DNA of 64,000 nt. Origin: Quadrisphaera sp. INWT6. Lineage in GTDB: Bacteria; Actinomycetota; Actinomycetes; Actinomycetales; Quadrisphaeraceae. The stretch is taken from assembly GCF_015390235.1 (NCBI RefSeq), contig NZ_VUOH01000001.1:1-64000 (forward strand). Reading direction: 5' to 3'. Shown here in pieces: positions 16,743 to 25,893 of this stretch. Numbering within the stretch: the stretch's first letter is position 1; each line of letters opens with the position of its first letter. Both the position numbers and the translations under genes were made by a program. The notes under the pieces were generated by a model. The model did no database searches. It worked only from the letters and a program-made list of their open reading frames with translations, and was not told where the DNA came from.

Positions 16743-18614
16743 TCACTCCTTGGCGCGGTGGCGCACCGCCTGCAGCACCGGCGCCACGACCTGCCGCAGG
16801 CCCTGCCTGACCAGGCCCGGGACCTGCTCGTCGCCGTGCAGCGCGCTCCGCAGGCCGCTCTTCACGGTCAGCAGCGCCTGCTCCGTCGACACGTGCGGCG
16901 GGATGATCGGCGTGGAGGGGTCGACCACGGCGTCGATGACGAACGGCCGGTCCGCCGCGAGCGCCGCCGCCCACGCGGCGTCGACGTCCTCCGGGCGCTC
17001 CACGCGCACGCCGTCGAGCCCCAGCAGCTGCGCCCACTGCGCGTAGGGGACGTCGGGCAGCGACTGCGACGCCGGGTCGGGCACCTCGCCGAGCTCGGCC
17101 CGGACCTCCCACGTCTCGAAGCTCAGGTCGCGGTTGTTCAGCACGAGGATCGCGAGCCGCGGGTCGTCCCAGCTCTGCCACTCCTTCGCCACGGTGATGA
17201 GCTCGTTGACGCCGTTCATCTGCATCGCGCCGTCGCCCACCAGCGCGATGACCGGGCGGCCCGGGTGCGCGGTCTTGGCGGCCAGGGCGTACGGCAGCGC
17301 CCCGCCCATGCTCAGCAGCAGGCCGGAGAGCGAGCCGAGCTGGCCGGGCCGCAGGTCGACGTCGCGGGCGTACCAGGCGGTGGCCGTGCCGCAGTCGACG
17401 GCGAGCAGCGCGTCGTCGGGCAGGTGCGCCTGCAGCCCGCGCACCACGGCCTCGGGGTTCACCGGGTCCGCTGCTGCGGAGCACCGGGCGTCGCGGACCG
17501 CGTCGTCGTCGCCCTTCCAGGTGGCGATGCGCTCGCGCCAGGCGCCGTCGCCGCGGGGGCGCAGCAGGGGCAGCAGCGCCGCCAGCGTCTCGGCGGCGTC
17601 GCCGACGAGGTTCACCTCGGTGGGGGTGCGCAGGCCGCACTTGGCGCCGTCGAGGTCGACCTGCACGCTGCGGGCCTGGCCGGGCGGCGGGTAGTACTCG
17701 CCGTACGGCATCGTCGAGCCGACCACGAGCAGCGTGTCGCAGTGCTGCATCAGCTCGTAGGACGCGCGGGTGCCGAGCAGGCCGATGGCGCCGGTGACCC
17801 ACGGCAGGCGGTCGTCGAGGACGTGCTTGCCGAGCAGCGCCTTGGCCACCCCCGCGCCGAGGGCGTCGGCCACGGCGGTGAGCTCGGCGGTGGCACCGGC
17901 AGCACCCACCCCGGCGAGGACCGCGACCCGCTCGCCCGCGTTGAGGACGGCGGCGGCCTCGCGCAGCGCAGCGGCCGGCGGGGCGCCCGGGTCGGTGCTG
18001 GGCACGCTCGAGGTGTGGCTGTAGCCGTGCGCCACCGGGGTCTCGAGCACCGCGTCGGCGCTCCCGAGGTCGCTCGGCACGATGACCGCGCACACCGTCC
18101 GGTGGGCCAGGGCGGTGCGGCAGGCCTGGTCGACGGCGTGGATGACCTGGTCCGCGCTGGACAGCTGGATGACGTAGTCGGCGACGTCCTCGTACAGGGC
18201 CTTGGCGTCGACCTCCTGGTAGAAGCTCGTGCCCAGCGCCGGGGTGGCGCTCTGCCCGACGAGCGCGACCACGGGGACGCGGTCCAGCTTGGCGTCGTAC
18301 AACCCGTTCAGCGCGTGGACGGCGCCCGGCCCGCTCGTCACGACGCACGCGCCGATGGGGGAGCCGCCGTACTTGACGTCGGCCACGGCCGCGAAGGCGG
18401 CGGTCTCCTCGTGGCGCACCTGGACGAGCTGCGCGGCGCCCGCCCTCCGAGCCCGGGAGATGCCGGCCATGACGCCGCCGACGCCGTCACCGGGGTAGCC
18501 GTAGTAGCGGCGCACGCCCCAGCGTGCGAGGCGCTCCACCACGTGCTCGCCGACGGTCGTCGGCTCCGGGACGTCGTTCCACTCGCCGGTGCTCTGCCGG
18601 GGGCGCTCGCTCAC
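16743..18614 (-). CDS. Thiamine-pyrophosphate-dependent enzyme, pyruvate oxidase/dehydrogenase-like
   Basis: 623 aa, a three-domain TPP enzyme of the PoxB/acetolactate-synthase family. The N-terminal domain has the cofactor-activating Glu in VRHEETAAFAAVADVKYGG and the SGPGAVHALNGLYDAKLD segment; a central Rossmann domain follows; the C-terminal domain has the TPP/Mg motif VGDGAMQMNGVNEL with NNRDLSFETWE. The YYGYPGDGVGGVM start fits pyruvate dehydrogenase (quinone)-type and related pyruvate oxidases. I see no clear membrane-binding tail like that of E. coli PoxB, so acceptor and exact substrate stay open. No operon partner. Confidence 0.85.
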   Translation of the reverse strand: MSERPRQSTGEWNDVPEPTTVGEHVVERLARWGVRRYYGYPGDGVGGVMAGISRARRAGAAQLVQVRHEETAAFAAVADVKYGGSPIGACVVTSGPGAVHALNGLYDAKLDRVPVVALVGQSATPALGTSFYQEVDAKALYEDVADYVIQLSSADQVIHAVDQACRTALAHRTVCAVIVPSDLGSADAVLETPVAHGYSHTSSVPSTDPGAPPAAALREAAAVLNAGERVAVLAGVGAAGATAELTAVADALGAGVAKALLGKHVLDDRLPWVTGAIGLLGTRASYELMQHCDTLLVVGSTMPYGEYYPPPGQARSVQVDLDGAKCGLRTPTEVNLVGDAAETLAALLPLLRPRGDGAWRERIATWKGDDDAVRDARCSAAADPVNPEAVVRGLQAHLPDDALLAVDCGTATAWYARDVDLRPGQLGSLSGLLLSMGGALPYALAAKTAHPGRPVIALVGDGAMQMNGVNELITVAKEWQSWDDPRLAILVLNNRDLSFETWEVRAELGEVPDPASQSLPDVPYAQWAQLLGLDGVRVERPEDVDAAWAAALAADRPFVIDAVVDPSTPIIPPHVSTEQALLTVKSGLRSALHGDEQVPGLVRQGLRQVVAPVLQAVRHRAKE

Positions 18615-18670
18615 ACGGGCCCCCTACCCACCCCGAGAGCTCCCGATCACGCCGACCGTTCCGCAGCCGA

Positions 18671-18938
18671 GCGCTCGGTTGCGGTTCGGGAGGGGGTGGG
18701 AACCGCAGGCAGGCGCTCGGTTGCGGTTCGGGAGGGGGTGGGAACCGCAGGCAGGCGCTCGGTTGCGGTTCGGGAGGGGGTGGGAACCGCAGGCAGGCGC
18801 TCGGTTGCGGTTCGGGAGGGGGTGGGAACCGCAGGCAGGCGCTCGGTTGCGGTTCGGGAGGGGGTGGGAACCGCAGGCAGGCGCTCGGTTGCGGTTCGGG
18901 AGGGAGTGGGAAGCGCAGCCAGGCGCTCGGCTGCCGAG
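18671..18938. repeat. Tandem array of a 42-bp hairpin unit, locus 1
   Basis: Five units start at 18671, 18713, 18755, 18797 and 18839 and look identical; a sixth at 18881 has a few changes and a partial seventh starts at 18923. Each unit holds TGCGGTTC and GAACCGCA, an 8-bp inverted repeat around a G-rich 12-base loop. The array fills most of the 386-bp gap between the divergent TPP enzyme (minus) and zinc-ribbon gene (plus). 42 is a multiple of 3, so several frames stay open across it, but codon content and lack of a start signal argue against a protein. Confidence 0.9.
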
Positions 18939-19000
18939 AGGGAGGGAGGGACGACGGCGGGCGCGGGAACGCCGCGAGCAGGACGCCCGTTGACCTCGAC

Positions 19001-19513
19001 ATGAGCACGCCGACGTCCCCGACGCTGACCTGCCCCAAGTGCCACGGCGCCATGCGCAGCTACGAGCGCAACGGCGTCGTCCTCGACCAGTGCACCGAGT
19101 GCCGCGGGATCTTCCTCGACCGCGGCGAGCTGGAGCGCCTGATCGACGCCGAGGCCGCCTACTACGACGACCGCCCGTCGGCGCCGCAGCACCAGCCCGC
19201 TCCGCAGACCGCGCCCCAGCCGCAGGGCCACGGGCAGCAGGCGCCCAGCTACGCCCAGCCCGCGTACGGCGCCACGGGCGCCACGGGCGCCACGGCCGGT
19301 GCCAGCGGCGCCGGGTACGGCAGCAGCCACGACGCCGGTCAGCAGCGCAGCGGGTCCAGCGCCCACGGCGCGCCGTCGTCGGGCAGCGACCTGGGCAAGC
19401 TCGCCAGCGAGGTCTTCCGGCAGGTCAGCGCCGCGCGCTCGTCGTCGTCCTCGTCGCAGGGGCAGTACGGCGGCAAGCGGAAGAAGTCCTTCCTCGACCA
19501 GCTGCTCGGCTGA
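19001..19513 (+). CDS. Zinc-ribbon (TFIIB-type) domain protein
   Basis: 170 aa. An N-terminal zinc ribbon has Cys11, Cys14, Cys31 and Cys34 (LTCPKCHGAM and QCTECRGIFLDRGELERL), the zf-TFIIB family seen as small proteins in many bacteria. The remainder is a Gln/Gly/Ser-rich low-complexity linker with a basic C-terminus (GGKRKKSFLDQLLG), a recurrent ending in this family. No Shine-Dalgarno is visible before ATG 19001, so it may be translated from a leaderless message. Function unknown; the 42-bp hairpin array sits immediately upstream. Confidence 0.8.
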   Translation: MSTPTSPTLTCPKCHGAMRSYERNGVVLDQCTECRGIFLDRGELERLIDAEAAYYDDRPSAPQHQPAPQTAPQPQGHGQQAPSYAQPAYGATGATGATAGASGAGYGSSHDAGQQRSGSSAHGAPSSGSDLGKLASEVFRQVSAARSSSSSSQGQYGGKRKKSFLDQLLG

Positions 19514-19519
19514 CCCCTG

Positions 19520-19553
19520 GGGGTGGGCGCCCGTGATCACGGGCGCCCACCCC
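19520..19553. terminator. Perfect palindrome terminator between convergent genes
   Basis: A 34-bp perfect palindrome (17-bp arms) centred on GTGATCAC, between the zinc-ribbon stop (19513) and the XPB stop (19556). It can fold identically on both strands and probably ends both genes. It shares the GATC-centred core with the interspersed palindromes but lacks their CATGG ends. Confidence 0.75.
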
Positions 19554-19555
19554 GG

Positions 19556-21217
19556 TCAGGCGCCGGCGGCCGCCGTGCCGGCGTGGGGCAGGTCGCCCGC
19601 GTCGACGATCGAGTAGGCGTACCCCTGCTCGGCCAGGAACCGCTGGCGGTGGGCGGCGAAGTCGGCGTCCACCGTGTCGCGCGCCACCACCGTGTAGAAG
19701 CGAGCCGTGCGCCCGTCGGCCTTGGGGCGCAGCAGGCGGCCGAGGCGCTGCGCCTCCTCCTGCCGCGAGCCGAACGAGCCCGACACCTGCACCGCGAGCG
19801 CCGCCTCGGGCAGGTCGATCGAGAAGTTGGCGACCTTGGACACCACGAGCACGTGGATCTCGCCGGTGCGGAAGGCCTGGAACAGCCGCTGGCGCTCGGC
19901 CACGGACGTCTCGCCGGTGATGACGGGCGCGTCGAGGCGGTCGCCGATCTCTGCGAGCTGGTCGAGGTACTGGCCGATGACCAGCGTCTGCTCGCCCGGG
20001 TGCTGGCGCAGCAGCTGCTCGACCACCTTCGTCTTGGACGACGACGTCGCGCAGAGGCGGTACTTCTCCTCCGGCTCCGCCGTCGCGTAGGTGAGGCGCT
20101 CGCCGTCGGGCAGCGTCACGCGGACCTCGACGCAGTCGGCGGGGGCGATCCAGCCCTGGGCCTCGATGTCCTTCCACGGCGCGTCGAAGCGCTTGGGGCC
20201 GATGAGGGAGAACACCTCGCCCTCGCGGCCGTCCTCGCGCACCAGCGTGGCGGTGAGGCCGAGGCGGCGGCGGGCCTGCAGGTCGGCCGTCATGCGGAAG
20301 ATCGGCGCGGGCAGCAGGTGCACCTCGTCGTAGACGACCAGGCCCCAGTCGCGCGCGTCGAGCAGCTCCAGGTGCGGGTAGACGCCCTTCCGCTTGGTCG
20401 TCAGCACCTGGTAGGTGGCGATCGTGACCGGCCGGACCTCCTTCTTGGAGCCCGTGTACTCGCCGATCTCCTCCTCCGTCAGCGAGGTGCGCTTGAGCAG
20501 CTCCTCGCGCCACTGGCGGGCGCTGACGGTGTTGGTGACGAGGATGAGCGTCGTCGCCTTCGCCTTGGCCATCGCCCCGGCGCCCACGATCGTCTTGCCG
20601 GCGCCGCAGGGCAGGACGACGACGCCGGAGCCGCCGTCCCAGAACCCGTCGACGGCCTGCTGCTGGTACGGCCGGATCGCCCAGCCGTCCTCGGCGAGCT
20701 CGATGGGGTGGGCCTCGCCGTCGACGTACCCGGCGAGGTCCTCCGCGGGCCAGCCGAGCTTGAGCAGCACCTGCTTGAGGTTGCCGCGCTCGGAGGGGTG
20801 CACCAGCACCGTCTCCCGATCGAGGCGCTCGCCGACCAGCGGCGCGACCTTCTTGGAGCGCAGCACCTCCTCGAGCACCGGCACGTCGGTGGCGTGCAGC
20901 ACGAGGCGGTCGCCGTCCTTCTCCAGGCGCAGGCGGCCGTACCGGTCCATCGTCTCGGCGACGTCCACCAGCAGGGCGTGAGGCACGGGGTAGCGGGAGT
21001 GCTCGATGAGGGCGTCGACCACCTGCTCGGCGTCGTGCCCCGCGGCGCGCGCGTTCCACAGCCCGAGCGGGGTGATGCGGTAGGTGTGCACGTGCTCGGG
21101 GGCGCGCTCGAGCTCGGCGAAGGGGGCCACGGCCTTGCGGGCCGCCGCGGAGGCCGGGTGGTCGACCTCGAGGAGGAGCGTCTTGTCGCTCTGGACGATC
21201 AGGGGGCCGTCGGTCAC
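19556..21217 (-). CDS. XPB/ERCC3-like DNA repair helicase
   Basis: 553 aa, superfamily 2 helicase of the bacterial XPB group. Visible motifs: an N-terminal damage-recognition-like domain (about 1-180), IRPYQQQAVDGFWDGG, Walker A PCGAGKT (203-209), DEVH box (297-300), LTAT (321-324), and a C-terminal RecA domain with SGSFGSRQEEAQRLGRLLRP (motif VI region, ending with the arginines). It unwinds DNA from the 3' end, presumably in nucleotide excision repair. The start GTG 21217 has no clear ribosome site. The helicase-associated protein encoded at 22022 is a frequent neighbour in actinobacteria. Confidence 0.92.
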   Translation of the reverse strand: MTDGPLIVQSDKTLLLEVDHPASAAARKAVAPFAELERAPEHVHTYRITPLGLWNARAAGHDAEQVVDALIEHSRYPVPHALLVDVAETMDRYGRLRLEKDGDRLVLHATDVPVLEEVLRSKKVAPLVGERLDRETVLVHPSERGNLKQVLLKLGWPAEDLAGYVDGEAHPIELAEDGWAIRPYQQQAVDGFWDGGSGVVVLPCGAGKTIVGAGAMAKAKATTLILVTNTVSARQWREELLKRTSLTEEEIGEYTGSKKEVRPVTIATYQVLTTKRKGVYPHLELLDARDWGLVVYDEVHLLPAPIFRMTADLQARRRLGLTATLVREDGREGEVFSLIGPKRFDAPWKDIEAQGWIAPADCVEVRVTLPDGERLTYATAEPEEKYRLCATSSSKTKVVEQLLRQHPGEQTLVIGQYLDQLAEIGDRLDAPVITGETSVAERQRLFQAFRTGEIHVLVVSKVANFSIDLPEAALAVQVSGSFGSRQEEAQRLGRLLRPKADGRTARFYTVVARDTVDADFAAHRQRFLAEQGYAYSIVDAGDLPHAGTAAAGA

Positions 21218-21272
21218 CGGAGCGTCAACCCGCGAGGCGCCGCAGTGCTTCCCGCGGTGGGGGCCGGCGCGC

Positions 21273-21959
21273 TCAGACCGACGACCCGTAGCTGCCGCCC
21301 TCGGAGAAGCCCGAGAAGATCCCGGCCGCGAGGACGCCGAAGAACAGGACCACGAGCAGCACGAACAGCCCCGTCGCGACGGCGAAGATGATCCAGCCGG
21401 TCTTGGTGAGGCGGCGCGCGCCCTCGGGGTCGTGGCGCCGGTTCAGCGCCATGATCGACAGGACCAGGGGGGCGATGTAGACCGCGCCCACGAGGAAGGT
21501 GATCGTGAACAGCGTCGCCAGGCCCGACAGCACCAGCAGCACGATCGTCGAGACCGGCGCGGGCGGGGCCGGTGCGACCGGCGCGCCGCCGTACCCGTAG
21601 CCGTAGCCGGCCGGGGGCTGGGCCGGGCCGCCCGCGTAGCCGCCGGGCTGCCCGTACGACGGCTGGCCGTACGAGGGCTGCTCGGAGGGCGGCTGCCCGT
21701 ACGAGGGCTGCTCGGAGGGCGGCTGCCCGTACGAGGGCTGGCCGTACGAGGGCTGCTCGTACGACGGCGGGCCGTAGGACGGCGGGCCCGACGCGGCGGT
21801 CGGCTCGACGGGCTGCTGCGCGGTCGGGGGCTGGGGCGCCGACCACGACGGGTCGGCGCCGTGCTGCTGGCCCGCGCCGCCCGCAGACGCCTCTGCGCCG
21901 CCGGGCTGCTCGGACCGGTCGGACCGGTCCCACGGGGCGTGCTGCGGGTCCTGGGTCAC
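21273..21959 (-). CDS. DUF4190-like membrane protein with tyrosine/proline-rich N-terminus
   Basis: 228 aa from GTG 21959 with an AAGG ribosome site. The first 110 or so residues are cytoplasmic and repetitive (units of the kind [10 protein letters not shown]). They are followed by two membrane helices (about [20 protein letters not shown] and [20 protein letters not shown]) separated by a short loop with [16 protein letters not shown], a layout seen in DUF4190 proteins. Function unknown. Starts 63 bases before the end of the next minus-strand gene's coding region. Confidence 0.75.
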   Translation of the reverse strand: MTQDPQHAPWDRSDRSEQPGGAEASAGGAGQQHGADPSWSAPQPPTAQQPVEPTAASGPPSYGPPSYEQPSYGQPSYGQPPSEQPSYGQPPSEQPSYGQPSYGQPGGYAGGPAQPPAGYGYGYGGAPVAPAPPAPVSTIVLLVLSGLATLFTITFLVGAVYIAPLVLSIMALNRRHDPEGARRLTKTGWIIFAVATGLFVLLVVLFFGVLAAGIFSGFSEGGSYGSSV

Positions 21960-22021
21960 CCTGGGGCCTTCTTCCGTCCGTCGAGCTGCTGGACGGACCA
22001 CGGTAGCCGGGGCGGGACCGC

Positions 22022-24442
22022 TCAGACGGGTGCGACTCCGCTGATCCGGTGCACGGAGAAGGTGCGGACGGCACCCGACTCGGCGTCGAGCGCGGTCACC
22101 AGCCCGCCGTCGACGTGCACGGGGGAGTACTGCCGGACCACCGTGCGGCCGGCGGCGTCGGCGAGGCCGAGCCACACCGCGCGCCCCGCGGACGCCGCCT
22201 CGCGCAGCGCGGCGAGGGCGAGCGCCGGGTCCGTCGCCGACAGCGGCGGCGGGGTGCCGGGGGTGCCCGGCGCGGCGGACGCCCGGCGCACCTGCTCGGC
22301 GTCCCCGGCGCGCAGCCCGGCGACCACGGTCGCCACGGCGCCGGGCGCCACCGGCGGCGGCTCCCCGGTCACCGGCCGGGGCGGGGTGCGCGGCGGGGTG
22401 CGCCGCACCACCGGCGCGCTGAGCACGACGTCGTCGTCCGCGCCCTCGACCGCCGGCGCCAGGCCCATGCCGCGCAGCACGTGCAGCACCGTGGCGGGGT
22501 CGGCCTGCGCGGCGGCGACGGTCGGGGCCAGGCGCCGCAGCCGCAGGGGCGCCGCGGCGCGCGAGGCCAGGACCTCGGCCAGGGCGGCCTCGTCGTCGCT
22601 GCGCAGGTAGGAGGAGGCGACGCCGACGCGGAGCCGGCCGTGGCGCCGGGCCACGTCGCGGACCAGCACCTCCAGCGCCTGCGGCACGGGCGTCGCCGAG
22701 GCGCCGCGCAAGAAGGTCAGGGCCTCGTCGGCGGAGCGGCCGAGGTCCATCGCCCGGCGCACGGAGGCGGCGCTGAAGCGGTAGACGGTGGCGCCGCCGC
22801 GGGAGTCGACGTCGGCCAGCAGCGACAGCTCGACCGCCACCGCCCGCACCAGCGGGCCGGGGGCGACGGCGGTGAGGTCGGCCTGCAGCAGCACCTGCTC
22901 GACGGGCGCGGGCAGCCGGGCCTCGAGGGCGCCGGCCAGCGCCCCGGGGTCGGCGGAGGCGTCGACGAGCACCCGCCCGTGGCTGGCCAGGGCGCCCAGC
23001 CACGTGGCGCCGAGCCAGGTGGCCTCGCGGACCGTCCACCCGACGAGCCGGCCGGTGAGGGCGCCGGCTCGTCGGGGGGCCTGCCAGCGCACCCGCGCCT
23101 CCAGGCGCTCAGCGGTGGCGGGGGTGCCGGGGGGCAGGTCGGCCAGCGCCTCCAGCACGGCGCGGCGCACGGGGGCGGCGGCGGTGCGGTCGAGGTCGTC
23201 CGAGAGGGCGGTGCGGGCGGTGCCGCGGGCGTCCTTCTCCCCGACGAGCGCCGGCACCCGCGAGGTGCGCAGCCACGCCTGCGCCAGCACCGCCCACCGC
23301 TCGGGGGTGGCGGCGTCGAGCCAGCCGTCGGCGGCGGGCGTCGGGGCCCAGGCGGCGTCGGCCTCGCCGTCGTCGGCCACCAGCCCCGCCGCGCGGGCCA
23401 GCTCGGCCCAGAAGGCGGCCTGCTCGGCGTCGACGTCGAGGCGGTCGGTGAGGCGCTTGAGCTCGCGCACGCCGAGGCCGCCGGCGCGCAGCACCGGGGG
23501 AGGCGCGGTGCTCCAGCCGTCCAGCAGCTCCTCGACCAGGCGCACGGCCTCGGCGGCCTGCCCCGCGGCCGCGCCGTCGAGCAGCTCCGGGCGCCGGGCC
23601 GCCGACCCCGCCGAGGTCCCCGCCGCCGACGTCCCGGGCGCGTCGACCAGGGCGGGCGGTGCGTCGTCGAGGCCCTGCAGCACCCGGCCGCCGCGCAGCG
23701 CGAGCGCCACCTCCCGGGGGAGCACCACGTGCCCCGGGCCGGCGGGGGCGAGGAGGCCGCGCGCGAGCAGCCAGTCGAGCGGCGAGGTCGCCTGCTCGAC
23801 GCGCACGCTGCGGTCGGCCCCGGCCACGGCCCCCGTCGGGGGGCCCCAGGTCAGGCGGTCGAGCAGCTCGCGGGCGGGTGCCGGCGCAGCACCGAGCAGC
23901 TGCTGCAGGCGCTCGGGGTCGCCGAGGTGGGCGGCGACGGCCTCCAGGTCGGCCACCGGGTCTCCGGAGGCCTCGAGTCCGAGGTCCTCGGCGAGGTCGC
24001 GGGTCCGCGCCGGCGAGCGGGTGCCCAGGGCCTCCGCGAGGGGCGCGCCGAGGCCGGCGGGGTGGGCGCCGAGGACGTCGACGGCGGAGCGGGTGGGCCG
24101 CAGCGCGGCGTCGGGCCCCCAGGCCAGCGCCAGTTCCAGGAGCCGCCGCAGGTGGGGGAGCACCCGTGTGCGGGGTGCGCTGCAGGCGCGGACCACGTCG
24201 GCCAGCGACGCCGTTCCCGACGGGCCCGCGAGCGCCACGAGGACCTCGAGGACGTCGAGCTCGGGGGTGCTGAGCCGGTCGACGGCGCGCTGGGTGCTCA
24301 CCCGGGTGCTGGCGCGGGCGGCCAGGGAGGCGGTGTCGCCCGGGACCGGCGAGGCCAGGTCGGGGCGGGAGGCCAGGAGCGCGGCGAGCGCGTCGTCGCT
24401 GCGCGCGCGCAGGTCGTCGGCCAGGGAGCGGGGGGCCGGCAC
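22022..24442 (-). CDS. Helicase-associated (Helicase_C_3-type) DNA-binding protein with WYL-like C-terminus
   Basis: About 806 aa, starting near GTG 24442 ([24 protein letters not shown]; no good ribosome site, so the start may be off by a few codons). It is the actinobacterial XPB/Ssl2-like helicase family protein: winged-helix-like repeats at the N-terminus, a middle part (about 450-700) related to the XPB N-terminal domain, and a C-terminal beta-rich piece ([20 protein letters not shown]) similar to WYL domains. There are no Walker motifs, so it is not itself a helicase. It lies upstream of XPB on the same strand, suggesting a shared repair role, which is inference. Confidence 0.8.
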   Translation of the reverse strand: MPAPRSLADDLRARSDDALAALLASRPDLASPVPGDTASLAARASTRVSTQRAVDRLSTPELDVLEVLVALAGPSGTASLADVVRACSAPRTRVLPHLRRLLELALAWGPDAALRPTRSAVDVLGAHPAGLGAPLAEALGTRSPARTRDLAEDLGLEASGDPVADLEAVAAHLGDPERLQQLLGAAPAPARELLDRLTWGPPTGAVAGADRSVRVEQATSPLDWLLARGLLAPAGPGHVVLPREVALALRGGRVLQGLDDAPPALVDAPGTSAAGTSAGSAARRPELLDGAAAGQAAEAVRLVEELLDGWSTAPPPVLRAGGLGVRELKRLTDRLDVDAEQAAFWAELARAAGLVADDGEADAAWAPTPAADGWLDAATPERWAVLAQAWLRTSRVPALVGEKDARGTARTALSDDLDRTAAAPVRRAVLEALADLPPGTPATAERLEARVRWQAPRRAGALTGRLVGWTVREATWLGATWLGALASHGRVLVDASADPGALAGALEARLPAPVEQVLLQADLTAVAPGPLVRAVAVELSLLADVDSRGGATVYRFSAASVRRAMDLGRSADEALTFLRGASATPVPQALEVLVRDVARRHGRLRVGVASSYLRSDDEAALAEVLASRAAAPLRLRRLAPTVAAAQADPATVLHVLRGMGLAPAVEGADDDVVLSAPVVRRTPPRTPPRPVTGEPPPVAPGAVATVVAGLRAGDAEQVRRASAAPGTPGTPPPLSATDPALALAALREAASAGRAVWLGLADAAGRTVVRQYSPVHVDGGLVTALDAESGAVRTFSVHRISGVAPV

Positions 24443-24634
24443 CGGGACACCGTACGCGGGAGGGAGCGACGGGTACCTCGTTGACCGCGTCGGTACGCTG
24501 GGACGTCGGCTCGCGACGCCGCGCCCGACCCCCTCCGGCGGATCGGCTCTGCGCCCGCGACAGCCCGACGCGAACCCAGCACAGCACCCCGTCTGACGCC
24601 CGCCCCACCGACACGAGAGTCCTGAGGTCCCACC

Positions 24635-25018
24635 GTGCCCACTGGCAAGGTCAAGTGGTTCGACGCCGACCGCGGTTTCGGCTTCCTCGCCACCGACGAG
24701 GGCGAGGAGGTCTTCCTGCACGCCTCGGCGCTGCCCGCCGGGCTGGCCACCGTCAAGCAGGGCGCGCGCATGGAGTTCGGCGTCGCCGACGGCCGCCGCG
24801 GCAAGCAGGCGCTGTCGGTGAAGCTGCTCGAGCCCTCCCACTCCGTCGCCGCCGCGCACCGCAAGCCCGCGGAGGACATGGTCGGCATCGTCGAGGACCT
24901 GATCAAGGTGCTCGAGGGGCTGTCCGGCCAGCTGCGGCGCGGCCGCTACCCGGAGCGCGACGGCTCCCGCAAGGTCGCAGCCGTGCTGCGCAAGGTCGCC
25001 GACGACCTCGAGGCCTGA
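24635..25018 (+). CDS. Cold-shock domain protein with C-terminal extension
   Basis: 127 aa. Residues 2-66 are a cold-shock domain with RNP1 (DRGFGFLA) and RNP2 (EEVFLHASAL). Unlike short CspA (about 67 aa) it has a further 60 residues, helical and basic (EDMVGIVEDLIKVLEGLSGQ, RKVAAVLRKVADDLEA). That form is typical of actinobacteria next to DUF3027. The start is GTG with GAGG seven bases before it. It should bind single-stranded RNA or DNA in the cytoplasm. The stop is four bases before the DUF3027 gene. Confidence 0.9.
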   Translation: MPTGKVKWFDADRGFGFLATDEGEEVFLHASALPAGLATVKQGARMEFGVADGRRGKQALSVKLLEPSHSVAAAHRKPAEDMVGIVEDLIKVLEGLSGQLRRGRYPERDGSRKVAAVLRKVADDLEA

Positions 25019-25022
25019 GGCC

Positions 25023-25832
25023 GTGCCCGCCACCCGCACCCGCCGCCCGGTGCTCGACGCCGTGGGCGCCGCCGCCGTCGACGTCGCCCGCGCGGCGGCG
25101 GAGGAGGTCTGCCGCCAGGCGTCGTCGGCGCTCGGCCCCGTGTCCGGCCCGACCACCGTCGGTGACCACCTCGGCGTCGCGCCCGACGGCGACCGCGTCG
25201 TCGTCCACCGCTTCGCCAGCACCGACCCCGGCTACCGGGGCTGGGCCTGGACCGTGGTGCTCGCCCGCGCGCCCCGCGCCAAGACGGCGACCGTCAGCGA
25301 GGTGGAGCTGCTCCCCGACGCCGACGCCGTCCTGGCGCCCGCGTGGCTGCCGTGGGACGAGCGCCTGCGCCCGGGCGACGTGGGCCCCGGCGACGTGCTG
25401 CCGCGCGTCGTCGAGGACCCGCGCCTGCAGCCGGGGTACGCCGCGGTGGCCCCCGAGGCCGACGACCTGCCCGGCCACGCCGACGAGGCCGACCGGGTGG
25501 CCCTGTGGGAGCTCGGCCTCGGCCGCCCCCGCGTGCTCTCGCCCGAGGGTCGCGACGACGCCGCCACCCGCTGGTACACCGGCTCGCACGGCCCCACCGC
25601 CGAGCACGCCAAGGCGGCGTCGGCGGCGTGCGCCTCGTGCGGGTTCTACCTGCGCCTGTCGGGCCCGTTGAGCACGGTCTTCGGCGTGTGCGCCAACGAG
25701 TGGTCGCCCTCGGACGGCCGCGTCGTCTCGGTCGACCACGGCTGCGGCGCGCACAGCGAGACCGACGTCGTGCTGGAGCCGGAGCCCGTCGCCGAGCTGG
25801 TGCTCGACGAGCGCGGCGTCGACCCGGCCTGA
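25023..25832 (+). CDS. DUF3027 family protein
   Basis: 269 aa, matching the actinobacterial DUF3027 family as I know it: RFASTDPGYRGWAWTVVLAR near residue 60-80, a WLPWDERLRPGDVGPGD segment, WYTGSHGPTAEHAK, and CASCGFYLRLSGPLSTVFGVC (break at the cysteine), whose three cysteines could bind a metal. No function is established. It is co-transcribed with the cold-shock gene. Confidence 0.85.
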   Translation: MPATRTRRPVLDAVGAAAVDVARAAAEEVCRQASSALGPVSGPTTVGDHLGVAPDGDRVVVHRFASTDPGYRGWAWTVVLARAPRAKTATVSEVELLPDADAVLAPAWLPWDERLRPGDVGPGDVLPRVVEDPRLQPGYAAVAPEADDLPGHADEADRVALWELGLGRPRVLSPEGRDDAATRWYTGSHGPTAEHAKAASAACASCGFYLRLSGPLSTVFGVCANEWSPSDGRVVSVDHGCGAHSETDVVLEPEPVAELVLDERGVDPA

Positions 25833-25840
25833 CCCGCCGG

Positions 25841-25893
25841 CCGTGATCATGGGCGTCCGCCACCTCGGGGGTGGCCAGCGCCCATGATCACGG
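25841..25893. repeat. GATC-centred palindromic element, copy B
   Basis: 53 bp, the same length and plan as copy A: CCGTGATCATGGGC (25841) and GCCCATGATCACGG (ending 25893), with an inner GCCACC/GGTGGC pair. It begins eight bases after the DUF3027 stop, and its right arm contains the ATG at which the next reading frame opens. Confidence 0.8.

Noticed and set aside
18671..18938. CRISPR array
   Set aside because: Units are contiguous at 42 bases with no variable spacers, and no cas gene is present.
18524..19053. Repetitive protein with GSGGGGNRRQALGC or FPPPPEPQPSACLR units
   Set aside because: Same effect of the 42-base array, whose units are hairpins; the true zinc-ribbon start is after the array at 19001.
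24481..24499. TTGACC...TACGCT promoter ahead of the cold-shock gene
   Set aside because: The spacer would be only seven bases, too short for a sigma-70-type promoter.
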